Part shown: one piece after another, positions 51,918 to 62,326 of the stretch
Layout of the letters: each line of letters opens with the position of its first letter
Position numbering within the stretch: position 1 is the stretch's first letter
Assembly: GCA_025642065.1 (NCBI GenBank)
Contig: JAODUP010000161.1
Location: 812,501 to 876,500 of the forward strand
Direction: 5' to 3'
DNA: 64,000 bases
Source: Paralvinella palmiformis
Lineage: Eukaryota > Annelida > Polychaeta > Terebellida > Alvinellidae
Translations under genes and position numbers: made by a program
The notes under the pieces: generated by a model
The model's input: only the letters and a program-made list of their open reading frames with translations
Database searches by the model: none
Told to the model about the DNA's origin: nothing

Positions 51918-51962
<45 letters not shown>
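51918..51962. repeat. (CA)n(TA)n compound microsatellite
   Basis: Short CA tract followed by an AT tract. Confidence 0.94.
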
Positions 51963-51964
<2 letters not shown>

Positions 51965-52184
51965 CGTGCAAACACACACACAATGTATAGATGGATGGAA
52001 ATGAATTAACAAAAACAATGAATGAATAAATGAATGAATGTCGTCAGGAAAGACCCTGTACAATTAAATATGCCATACTAATTGTGCATGTACATTTTAT
52101 AAAAGATCAGGATTGGTAAGGTACATTATTGTAGCCTTAATCTATAGCTTAATATGTGATCAATAATTCTGGGTAACTGACAGA

Positions 52185-52760
52185 ACACCCTGTACCTGGC
52201 CATCAGTACGCAGCTGCTGTCTGCAGGAGAACAACCTGCACTCTGTACCACCATCAGTACTGCTGTTCACATTCCTCAGGAGAACAACCTGTACCCTGTA
52301 CCACCATCAGTACTGCTGTTCACATTCCCCAGGAGAACAACCTGTACCCTGTACCACCATTAATACTGCTGCTGACCATAGGGAAACAACCTTTACCCTA
52401 TACCAAGATCAGTACGGCTGCTCAAATTCATCAGGAGAACAACCTCTACCCTGTACCACCACCAGTACTGCTGCTGTCATCAAGAAAACATCCTGTACCA
52501 CCCCCCACTACTGTTAATATCGTCAGAAGAACGCCTTGAAACGCGATCAGTATTTCTGCTCTCGTCAGGGAAGACCCTCTACAACCTTCAGTAATGCGGT
52601 TGTCGTCAGGTAAACAGCCTGTACCCTGTGCCGCCATAGTGCTGTTGCCGTCATCAGGAGAACACCCTATACCACCATTAATACTATTGCGGTCGTCAGA
52701 AGAACACCCTGTACCACCTACAGTACTGCTGCTGTCGTCAGGAAAACACCTTATATCCAG
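52185..52760. repeat. Degenerate ~53-bp minisatellite
   Basis: CAGGAGAACAACCTGTACC, CTGTACCACCATCAGTACTG and CTGCTGTCATC blocks recur about eleven times. The period is about 53 bp on the left and 45-50 bp on the right. Copies are diverged. Confidence 0.85.
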
Positions 52761-53359
52761 TATTGTACAATAAAATGAACTAGATCATGTACCAAAAAAT
52801 CATAATGGGTCTACTTTTGGTATTTTACCTGTAAACAAACTAGGTTAGTCAAAGGTCAAGTTATGATCTCTTGAGTAAAAATCGGTATGGAGGTCTAATG
52901 AACAACGGTAATAATCTGATCTTGTTTTGTTCCATTACATCCACAATGGAGAGTTACTGGGTCCATTAAGTTAACTGGGTCTACGGCCATTTATATTCCG
53001 ACATGATGGCAATGTCGTGTAAGTAGACAATAAAACCTGAAACCCAGAACAGTTTTACCTGCATTTTAAAATGTCTTTCTCTCCCAACACAAAAACCACA
53101 TCATGGTGACTGTCCGGGCATTCAGCGTAAAGAATCACCAGCGTTCGTGTGTCACCATTCATCAAGCAGAACCACCTGATCTCCCTCTGTCACTGACCGG
53201 TTAGAGATCACCAAAATGTACCCAATAACAGAACAGACAGGTAACCACTTTGGACCACTTTATATGCCATAACGTAGCCACCTTAGCCAGCTGTGACAAA
53301 ACATCGGTTCGGTTTGTTACTGATCATAAATCCAGACTATATGGACTCTGGGACATTTA

Positions 53360-53590
53360 GTGACCACTGGCCCACAACACATTCTGACCGGCGACCACCG
53401 GCCCACAACACATCGGGATGCGGCGATCACCGGCCCACAGCACATCGGGATGCGGCGACCGTTGGCCCACAACACATCGTGATGCGGCGACTACTGGCCC
53501 ACAGCACATCGGGACGCAACGATCACTGGCCCACATCACACTCGGGGATGAGACGACCACTGGCCCAAAACCCACCCGGGGACTGGGCGA
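53360..53590. repeat. 32-bp GC-rich minisatellite, about 7 units
   Basis: Units built on GGCCCACAACACATCGGGAT + GCGGCGACCACC recur every 32 bp (the sixth is 34 bp). Outer units are more diverged than inner ones. Confidence 0.9.
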
Positions 53591-53839
53591 GCTCCATCAG
53601 CGTCGAGCTGTGGTTATCTTATTAATCTCACCTAATATACGCTGACCTCTCGGCCAAACTAAAACATAATTGTCACTGATAAGTATCGCTCGTCGACACC
53701 AATATCGTCACATATACGTCAGAGTTCGGATTACAAACTGCGTCCGTCTGTCGATAAGACGTTCCTCTACCGAAGAGCATCACCGATAGCTGGTGGTCAA
53801 CTTTAACTGTCACTTTGATGTCTTCTGACGTATAATCAC

Positions 53840-53842
<3 letters not shown>

Positions 53843-53879
<37 letters not shown>
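53843..53879. repeat. (GA)n microsatellite
   Basis: About 37 nt of GA dinucleotides. Confidence 0.95.
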
Positions 53880-53881
<2 letters not shown>

Positions 53882-54261
53882 CTCTCATGTTTCATGTCTC
53901 CATCTAGGTGTTAAGAAGTCTTGTACAACTTTCATAAACACTACGCGCATCATATCCATTTCGCAGGGTAACTAAGGGTGAAAACTACAGAGGCTACAGG
54001 TTCGAATCGTGCTCAATTCTAGACCCTACTAAACTTCGTCAGCTAACTGGATTACTCCGACATGAGAGAGAACGTTTGGGTAGAGTGCAGAGACAAGATG
54101 CAGAGTATATATCAGCAATATGGTATGACATAATAACAAGACATAATACAGCAATAATGATGTACTGATATGTCTCACTCACTCCTTACTCACTACTGAA
54201 ATAACTCCTTCACCTGGTATTTTACCTTAGTTGTGTACGTATGAAAAATATAGATTATGCT

Positions 54262-54433
54262 GTTATCCGGCCATGTTTGTACACTTGGTAAGCTCAATAG
54301 ACCGGATGACTGAATGTTAATGAGGTGAAGTGAAAGATGAAACATCAGTCTTATAAAGCCCGGCTGAGGTTTGACCCTGAAGGTGCTATAAATCTGTGAT
54401 CACTTACTCTATCATTTAGTTCACGGTGGCACC
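54262..54433 (-). mobile_element. SINE-1 copy, strongly diverged
   Basis: Shares CGGCCATGTTTGTACAC, AATGAGGTGAAG, AAAGATGAAACA and a tRNA-like end with the family, with many differences. Confidence 0.6.
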
Positions 54434-55728
54434 TTGGTAGAAGTCTGTGGAGGTCTATATACCAGTCCTTAAAACAATGAAACACATCTTACCAAAATAC
54501 CAGCAACAGGTTGTTACTCAACCTTTCATCAGAGACTGTAATACCTGTGACTGTCCTTATACAATAAAAACACATCTGCTGTCAATTTATTGAATGATTG
54601 GTCCATCTGTAAAGTGTTAGCCATCTGCGGAAGTCAGTTCCCAATTTACTATAACATCTGTAGCACACATTATAGAATAAAATACATCTGTTAAATTAAT
54701 ATTACATGACTGTCCACCTATAATAATAGCCAGCCAATCAGACTGGCATTTACAAGTCAGCTGATTTCCATAGAACTCTTCCAGTAAATTAAAATAAAAC
54801 AACAGACAATATTCATGGCATGTTACAGGTGACATTTATAGGCTGAGTGAACCACATGACATTATAATATCTTTAAATTTTGCAAATGCCCTTTTCAGTC
54901 GCTAAAAATAAAACAACTTTATAAATTGGTCAATCAGAACCTGGATCTCTGAGAACTGGATTAAAGGTCAGGTGTATTAATATTTGGGACAATAATTATA
55001 GACAGAAGGTGTTTAAAAACGGCTCAAATATAAAATATTGGGAAATAGTCTGTGATGTTCAGAAATATTTATTCCAGAATAAACGAGACAACTAAACTTT
55101 CTAAACCCTGAACCTCTAGGGCTTCACAGTTGTAATATAATGCCGCTAAATAATAATAACACATTAATAATTATAATTGTTTATATGTTATTTTAATCAA
55201 CACTCTTCACCATTAAAACACAAAGAAAATTGAAATGAGTTGTGTTTTACACAACACACACAAACACATATAGACACACACACATACATACACACAGAGA
55301 GACTATTATTACACTAATATATACAACTACATTGGACACATCATATCGATGTATTGTAACAGCACCGTGACTATAGATGAAATACATTAATTTCAAAATC
55401 CATGACAGATCTCGCATTGAAACAGTTATCCTGGTACGGTGACACCAGCTGATACGATGCCGACAATATAGACAATATTGATGCTACTGAAGTCAACACA
55501 TCTCCCAGGTCCATCATCAATATCCTACAGCTGCCGTAACAGTTTGATGAATTCCATTTCTTGCGAGAGCTTCTCAATTGCACTCGAGTCTGAATGAGAC
55601 AGAGGCTGAGACCTCCGCCGAGATATTGAACACTTTAGGATAAGGGAATGGTTCACAGATCCGGGGATCTCGGAGTCTCTGTGGCATAATGTTAAGACAG
55701 AACAATTACAGCTCATATAGGATAATGT

Positions 55729-56113
55729 ATGTTTATATAACACCAGAACCGGGTAACCCTTTTCTGGGGGGGGGCGTTGTACATTATTACTGTCCTTGAC
55801 TCAGACCAGTACACTGAATGGCCTAAATTGTGCCCATGTGTCGTTAAACATAACATTCATCTATCCATCCTTGGCTCAGACCTGTTTCTACCCAGCACAG
55901 TCATCTCAACTACCAAGGGAGCATACAACGCATTCTGCCAATAAAAGCGCAAAGCGTTACTCAAACACATAGCCATCAAGTGCTGCCAAGTTCCGATTTT
56001 ATGGATGAGTGTTGACATGTCGACATGACAACGTTGCAACTTCCGGAGCCTCGAACCCGCGACTCTTCGGCTATGAGTCCTACACTCTAACTAACTGCAC
56101 TATCACAGCTCAT
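55729..56113 (-). mobile_element. SINE-3 copy with a nested insertion
   Basis: Same architecture as the copy at 34250-34565, with a better B-box (GGGTTCGAGGC on the minus strand). About 58 bp at 55811-55868 is foreign to the family and resembles sequence at 56599-56655. A run of nine G lies near 55767. The tail ends in TATATAAACATACATTATC without a long ATT repeat. Confidence 0.75.
55811..55868 (+). repeat. Short element inserted in the SINE-3 copy
   Basis: Contains ACTGAATGGCCTAAAT, then GTGTCGTTAAACA, and ends in CATC-type repeats. The same blocks occur at 56599-56655. The order and the CATC tail look like the 3' end of another retroelement. It is absent from the SINE-3 copy at 34250-34565. 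Confidence 0.6.
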
Positions 56114-56598
56114 CGCTTATAGTGAACAGTTATGAACACTTACCGGGGATATAAGTAGTTATCACCATGGTAACCTGACATCAACTAATCAAATATGATA
56201 ATGACTGAACTGTGTAGAAAATGGATGGAAACATGTGAAAATGTAATTGGATTACGGTATATTCCAAATAATGGCCATTAATTCAACAACAGACAGATAG
56301 TTAGATTATACTTTTATAGTCTGAGAAGCTCAATGTTAGTACCCGGGTAGTTAATTAGTAGCCTTCAGTAACCCATTTATAATTGGTTCACTATTACGTG
56401 ATGGACAAGCTTCAAGTTGTATGTATACCACTATGGTAGTGGAGTAAATAAAAGTAATGCTAAACTGAGCCAGGACATTTATGTTAAATTATTTACAACC
56501 AAAAGTCGTCACCAAACTTTACAAAAGTATTGATCATTTATTAGAAATCAAACAAAATAGAGGTATACACCCAGCAAATATAAGACCATCATTCAAGG

Positions 56599-56655
56599 AC
56601 ACTGAATGTCCTAAATTGTGCCGATGTGTCGTTAAACAACATTCATCCATCCATC
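56599..56655 (+). repeat. Second copy of the GTGTCGTTAAACA element
   Basis: Shares ACTGAATGTCCTAAAT, GTGTCGTTAAACA and the CATC-rich end with 55811-55868 at high identity by eye. It is probably a retroelement 3' end. Its upstream boundary is not clear. Confidence 0.55.
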
Positions 56656-56772
56656 ATCCACTCTATAAACATAATGTCTTAATAATATTAAATGACAAAC
56701 TGTATATTGTGACACAGATTAACACGATAATAAATATTCTTATTAATAATAATTCATCAAATGCCACCATTT

Positions 56773-56814
56773 TGAGTGAGTGAGTGAGTGAGTGAGTGAG
56801 TGAGTGAGTGAGTG
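56773..56814. repeat. (GAGT)n microsatellite
   Basis: About ten units of the tetranucleotide, directly before the SINE-2-like copy at 56828. Confidence 0.96.
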
Positions 56815-56827
56815 CATTTTCTGTTTA

Positions 56828-56970
56828 ATTTTCGCCTTTGTCACGTATGAGACAATTAGTAGCCGAAGGATGACTCCCTATGGAAACATCAAACAAATAA
56901 AGGTATGGGTCGGGTTTTAACCTTAAACCTGGTAGTATGCTAAGCACTCAATCATCTTAGCCATTGCACC
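56828..56970 (-). mobile_element. SINE-2-like copy
   Basis: GATGACTCCCTATGG, GGTCGGGTTTTAACC, AACCTGGTAGTATGC and TAGCCATTGCACC match the family, diverged in the B-box. Confidence 0.5.
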
Positions 56971-57390
56971 ATTAGGATACTTTATAGCAATGTCAACATC
57001 CTATAAGATATAACAGACTTTAACACATTAGACACTGCAGTGAGATGGATCGTGTCTATAATGTTTAACCATTAGTCTGTGTGTAAATATGCGATTCATC
57101 TTTATATATAAAACGTCCGAACTTATTGAAAGACAGCACTATTAATAGGAACATTAACATTTAACGCTGTGATAGGCACTGAGTAACAAGGATTTTAACA
57201 CTGAAACAGCAATAACAGGAATAGAAATAGAGACGTTTTAGCACCGTAAATAGGAATAGCAGCAATAATTGTAACAACAAAAGGCACTTAATGACTACTA
57301 AAGTAACATGATCCGCACCATACACGTTAAAACAACACTTAACAGTCACCATAACAAACAAACGTAAATGGACAGTGTGACATTCATTCT

Positions 57391-57835
57391 AGCATTTACA
57401 GTAACAAATTCTGTACCATTTACAGTAACAAATTCTGTACCATTTACAGTAACAAATTCTGTACCATTTACAGTAACAAATTCTGTACCATTTACAGTAA
57501 CAAATTCTGTACCATTAACAGTAACAAACGTAAATGACAGTACATTCATTCTACCATTTACAGTAACAAATTCTGTACCATTTACAGTAACAAATTCTGT
57601 ACCATTTACAGTAACAAATTCTGTACCATTTACAGTAACAAATTCTGTACCATTTACAGTAACAAATTCTGTACCATTTACAGTAACAAATTCTGTACCA
57701 TTTACAGTAACAAATTCTGTACCATTTACAGTAACAAATTATGTACCATTTACAGTAACAAATTCTGTACCATTTACAGTAACAAATTCTGTACCATTCG
57801 CGGTAACAAATTCTGTACCATGTGTACTTCAGCAA
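57391..57835. repeat. 24-bp array in two blocks, about 16 units
   Basis: The unit ACCATTTACAGTAACAAA + TTCTGT is repeated about 5 times (57395-57515), interrupted by a leader-like segment, then about 11 times (57556-57835). The leader (CGTAAATG...ACATTCATTCTA) occurs before each block, so leader plus array was itself duplicated. The plus frame reads VPFTVTNS repeats. Confidence 0.95.
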
Positions 57836-58250
57836 ACATAAAGCTATAATATAACATGACAAAATAGCCCTCCGAAGTTCTACAAAATGTTGATATCAGG
57901 ATACAGCACGCAGGATATAAAAACCGTATATGGATTCCCCAACGATGCGAGATGGAGACATACACCATCATCATCTCCAAAATGGGGCAGCAACATGAAA
58001 TAGGATCCAATATCTCTGGGATCTCGGAGTCCCAGGTAAATCCTATCGGTAACACACGCCTATTGATCACTAACCCTCTGGTTTTCCGTACACAAACTAA
58101 ATACTGTAACTTACTAGCTACGTGTATAAAATATCTCTGATTTATTCCAATATTCTACTCCCGAGGACGATCAGGAGCCGCCTGGACAATGTCACAGACA
58201 TGTCCTTCCAGGGAGAGAAAGATATATGGATCAAAGATAGACCCACACAC

Positions 58251-58251
<1 letters not shown>

Positions 58252-58323
<72 letters not shown>
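58252..58323. repeat. (TA)n(GA)n compound microsatellite
   Basis: AT tract followed by a GA tract, directly before the SINE-2 copy at 58330. Confidence 0.96.
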
Positions 58324-58329
58324 TTATTT

Positions 58330-58458
58330 TGTCTCGGCGGTGGTCACACCTGGGACATTATAAAGGCTGAGGGGTGACTCCTCAGGAGAACATATTATCC
58401 CACAAACATGGATAAAGAGCTGGCTTCGAACCTAGAACCTGGAGGTTTGCAGTGCCAA
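58330..58458 (-). mobile_element. SINE-2 copy
   Basis: CACCTGGGACATTATAAAGG, GGGGTGACTCCTCAGGAG, GGCTTCGAACCTAGAACC and GGAGGTTTGCAGTGCC form one of the best preserved copies. It follows directly on a (TA)n(GA)n microsatellite. Confidence 0.7.
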
Positions 58459-58695
58459 CGGGATACCCGACAAAGATAGAGAGATAACAAGAGCTATATA
58501 TCAGTGTCAGATTGAGAAACATCACACAGAGAGAGATACATGTAGGAGGTATAGCATGATTTAACCCGGCTTATGACGCTGAGATATTGTACCATTACAG
58601 TGACTTGTGGCTGCCAGTACCAGTCACCAATATTTGACACAGACAGGAAACATTAGAGTTTCAGCGTATCCTTGCCATAATAACTATTACATACA

Positions 58696-58888
58696 GATGA
58701 TGATGATTGATGTTTTACGGCCACTTTTGGGCGCATGGTAGGCTAAATGGGCCGAACGACCTCCAAAACTAATGAGGCGAAGTCAAAGATGAAACAACCT
58801 TCAGATATGCCCACGCCGAGATTCGAACACGGGTGGCAGTGATCTGTGGTCCAACACGCTACCGCTAAACCACGAAGGCGCCCCCGAC
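58696..58888 (-). mobile_element. SINE-1, near full-length
   Basis: Complete from the GATGATGATT tail to the GGCGCC head, with A-box and B-box intact (GATTCGAAC). A possible 11-bp duplication with one mismatch (TTACATACAGA / TTATATACAGA) flanks it, but the spacing is imperfect. Confidence 0.88.
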
Positions 58889-60475
58889 TAGGTCTTATAT
58901 ACAGAACGTGTGATAATAATAATTTTAAACTGAGACAATATGGCTTGAGTTTGGAGGATTGTTTAAAGTCTCAATTAAACACTAAGCTAATTATCCTTAA
59001 ACTCTAAGGTTCTGCGTTAGATTACTATCTCTTGTACCTTATAATTACCATGGAGTAATTTTGTGAAGAGTATTTATTTATAGAATGTTGTGACAAATAT
59101 AAATAATCAACCGAGTACAAATCTTAGACTTAACACGCTTTAAGTGTACACGGCGTTAATCTTCTGTCATTAACCGCCTATTGATGCAGTACAGGCTGGC
59201 TAGTCATAAAACCATGCATATTCATGAGCAATCGTGGGCTATTGCGCTAAAACGTCTAGATGTGACTGGCATTTAAACTAATAATAGTCACATTTTATAA
59301 GGCATATTCCTACGGGGAAAAAACAATACTAGAATGTTCATAAAGATCTGTTATAACTCAGAAAGCAGCCAAGATATTTCTACATTTTTCCTAAATTAAA
59401 AGCTTAGATCATCACTGATTAAGGACGGAAGAGATTTCACAAAACATCAATGATTATTATCTTATGAGGTTCTCCTATTCCGATATCAATACTATCTGAA
59501 GTAAAAATTCTTGACTCAGGACTTAGGTAATGATTTGATCTTATAAAATCGTGTTGGTTATTCTAAGCATCTTGGGTAACCTGTGATGGTAACGTAGGGA
59601 AATCCAAGATGATCATCTGACAGATAACAGCCTCGATACTGGATGATCCTCTGACACACAAAAAAAAAGTTCACGGTATAAAAAAAACAATGTTGGTGAT
59701 TTGGGGCAGTGCGTGTACTGGGATACTGAAGACGGAGAAAACAGAGAGCAGCGAAGATAAATGAAACAATAACAGTGACATATAAATCCAGACAGACAGA
59801 CAGACATATAGAAGGCCAGACGGGAGATAGTACATGATACAGCAAAACTGAATTACATCAATATGATATAATATAAACAAGTCCAGGCCAATATTTATGA
59901 GTATATCTGAATGACGTGACAGTATGTTTTGAAAATGTGATAAGACTAACAACAACAACAACAACAATTGCAGTCACTATCACCACCAACTTGAACAATT
60001 ACGGTGTCCATTCCGAAGTTAGTTTTCTTCATCAGTATCCAGAACAATGACATTTCTCTATCTAACGCACAATAGTCAGCTCTGGTCAACCTAACAATAG
60101 CACCCTTCAGCTTAAGTCGCCATATAATACATCATTCGCCCGTCTATTTTGCCCACAGAGTAAACGCGTTTCTAAAGCAGCTCCAGATAAAGTACAAACA
60201 TTTTCCCAGCTGTACTTTTTGCCCACATTTAGCAGCTGCCTAACTGACTGTTTAGTTGATCACCAGGAAGACAAATGGTTGCCCTTAGTCCTGGTTTTGT
60301 GTAAAACTACGTCTTCATGGTAAATGGTCGTATTTGGTGTTTTTTGGTTGCATCACGTAGTAGACGATCAAAAACTACCAAAAACGACCTCTTTTCATGT
60401 GATATTTTACTACGTAGTTAAGCACTACGTCGTAATTGGGCGTGCTAAGTCGTAACAACTTGTTTTTGGTCATGC

Positions 60476-61575
60476 GACGTCGTAACAAGTAGTATTTTGT
60501 CGTAAAAGGTAACATTTTGATAATACGACGTCGTAACAAGTAGTATTTTGTCGTGAAAGGTAATATTTTGATAATACGACGTCGTAACAAGTAGTATTTT
60601 GTCGTAAAAGGTAACATTTTGATAATACGACGTCGTAACAAGTAGTATTTTGTCGTAAAAGGTAACATTTTGATAATACGACGTCGTAACAAGTAGTATT
60701 TTGTCGTGAAAGGTAACATTTTGATAATACGACGTCGTAACAAGTAGTATTTTGTCGTAAAAGGTAACATTTTGATAATACGACGTCGTAACAAGTAGTA
60801 TTTTGTCGTAAAAGGTAACATTTTGATAATACGACGTCGTAACAAGTAGTATTTTGTCGTGAAAGGTAACATTTTGATAATACGACGTCGTAACAAGTAG
60901 TATTTTGTCGTAAAAGGTAACATTTTGATAATACGACGTCGTAACAAGTAGTATTTTGTCGTAAAAGGTAACATTTTGATAATACGACGTCGTAACAAGT
61001 AGTATTTTGTCGTAAAAGGTAACATTTTGATAATACGACGTCGTAACAAGTAGTATTTTGTCGTAAAAGGTAACATTTTGATAATACGACGTCGTAACAA
61101 GTAGTATTTTGTCGTAAAAGGTAACATTTTGATAATACGACGTCGTAACAAGTAGTATTTTGTCGTAAAAGGTAACATTTTGATAATACGACGTCGTAAC
61201 AAGTAGTATTTTGTCGTAAAAGGTAACATTTTGATAATACGACGTCGTAACAAGTAGTATTTTGTCGTAAAAGGTAACATTTTGATAATACGACGTCGTA
61301 ACAAGTAGTATTTTGTCGTAAAAGGTAACATTTTGATAATACGACGTCGTAACAAGTAGTATTTTGTCGTGAAAGGTAACATTTTGATAATACGACGTCG
61401 TAACAAGTAGTATTTTGTCGTAAAAGGTAACATTTTGATAATACGATGTCGTAACAAGTACGAAGTAGTATTTTGTCGTGAAAGGTAACATTTTGATAAT
61501 ACGACGTCGTAACAAGTAGTATTTTGTCGTAAAAGGTAACATTTTGATAATACGATGTCGTAACAAGTAGCTTTT
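60476..61575. repeat. 51-bp array, 21 units, with 12-bp palindrome
   Basis: Each unit begins GACGTCGTAACAAGTAG, continues TATTTTGTCGTAAAAGG and TAACATTTTGATAATAC; the junction forms the perfect palindrome TACGACGTCGTA. Units 2, 5, 8, 18 and 20 carry GTGAAAGG instead of GTAAAAGG, and the first three of these show a 153-bp higher-order period. A 7-bp insertion (TACGAAG) lies near 61460. All three minus-strand frames stay open across about 1.1 kb as a by-product of the period being a multiple of 3. Confidence 0.97.
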
Positions 61576-62097
61576 GGTTGTGTAGCGTTGCAACAATTAA
61601 TTTCATACATATATAAGTAAGGTTTTTGACTTGATGGTATTTAAGTTACCATATATAATATGTATTGGTCATCTACTCAGAAGCACACAAACATGCTTAA
61701 CGTGATGGTTACCGATTAAGTTAATCGTGTTCAATCTTCAAAGCTAACAAAAAAGCTGCCAATCATGTGCAATCGGTATCTTTTTCGGTGTCTTTATTAC
61801 TCCTGATGACAGATGTGATATGAGAAGGTACAACTGAAAACGATCCAGATCCAGACGAACTACAAACTGAGTTAAGTTGTCCATCAGAAAAATTAAACCA
61901 GAACTGTAAACAAAGGTATATCATAATTGCTGAACAAGTTGATTTATTTCACGGTTATGAAACGGAAATATATTTTGTACATAACAAACCAGAATGTCTT
62001 TTCAAAATATTTCTTGCGATCTCTGACTGATGCATACCAATATGAACTGGTACCCAAAGCCAAATTTCCAAGTTTGTATTTCCTAATTTTTGTCTCC

Positions 62098-62326
62098 AAC
62101 CTGTCAGACCACCTGTCTAAACTGACCAATTAAAGTAAACCTGATTTCCTAAGACCAACCTCTGGTTATATTTAAGAATCAAACTTGCCCAAAAAGTTGA
62201 GCTGTTAAGTACAAAACCAAGACTTAACTCTGAAATAAAGCATATTCTTCCGAAAAGCAAATTGCAAACTCCAACAGACCACCTATGTTGATGGACCACT
62301 TTGGGTGGTCTTATAGGGGAGGTTTA
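62098..62326. mobile_element. Possible decayed Tc1/pogo-type MITE
   Basis: Left end AACCTGTCAGACCACCTG, with AACTGACCAA and AAGACCAACCTCTGG further in. The right end reads AACCTCCCC...AGACCACCC on the opposite strand. The inverted ends and repeated GACCA-type motifs resemble non-autonomous Tc1/pogo elements. No clear target-site duplication. Confidence 0.4.

Noticed and set aside
57161..57361. Leu-rich minus-strand frame as the GALNT signal anchor
   Set aside because: The hydrophobic run is too long and repeat-like, and no phase-1 donor follows.
57368..57862. 157-codon VPFTVTNS frame as a mucin-like protein
   Set aside because: Repeat-driven frame without splice, signal-peptide or stop context to support a gene.
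60375..61610. Three overlapping minus-strand frames of about 380-410 codons
   Set aside because: By-product of a 51-bp stop-free repeat; all three frames being open is not how a protein gene looks.
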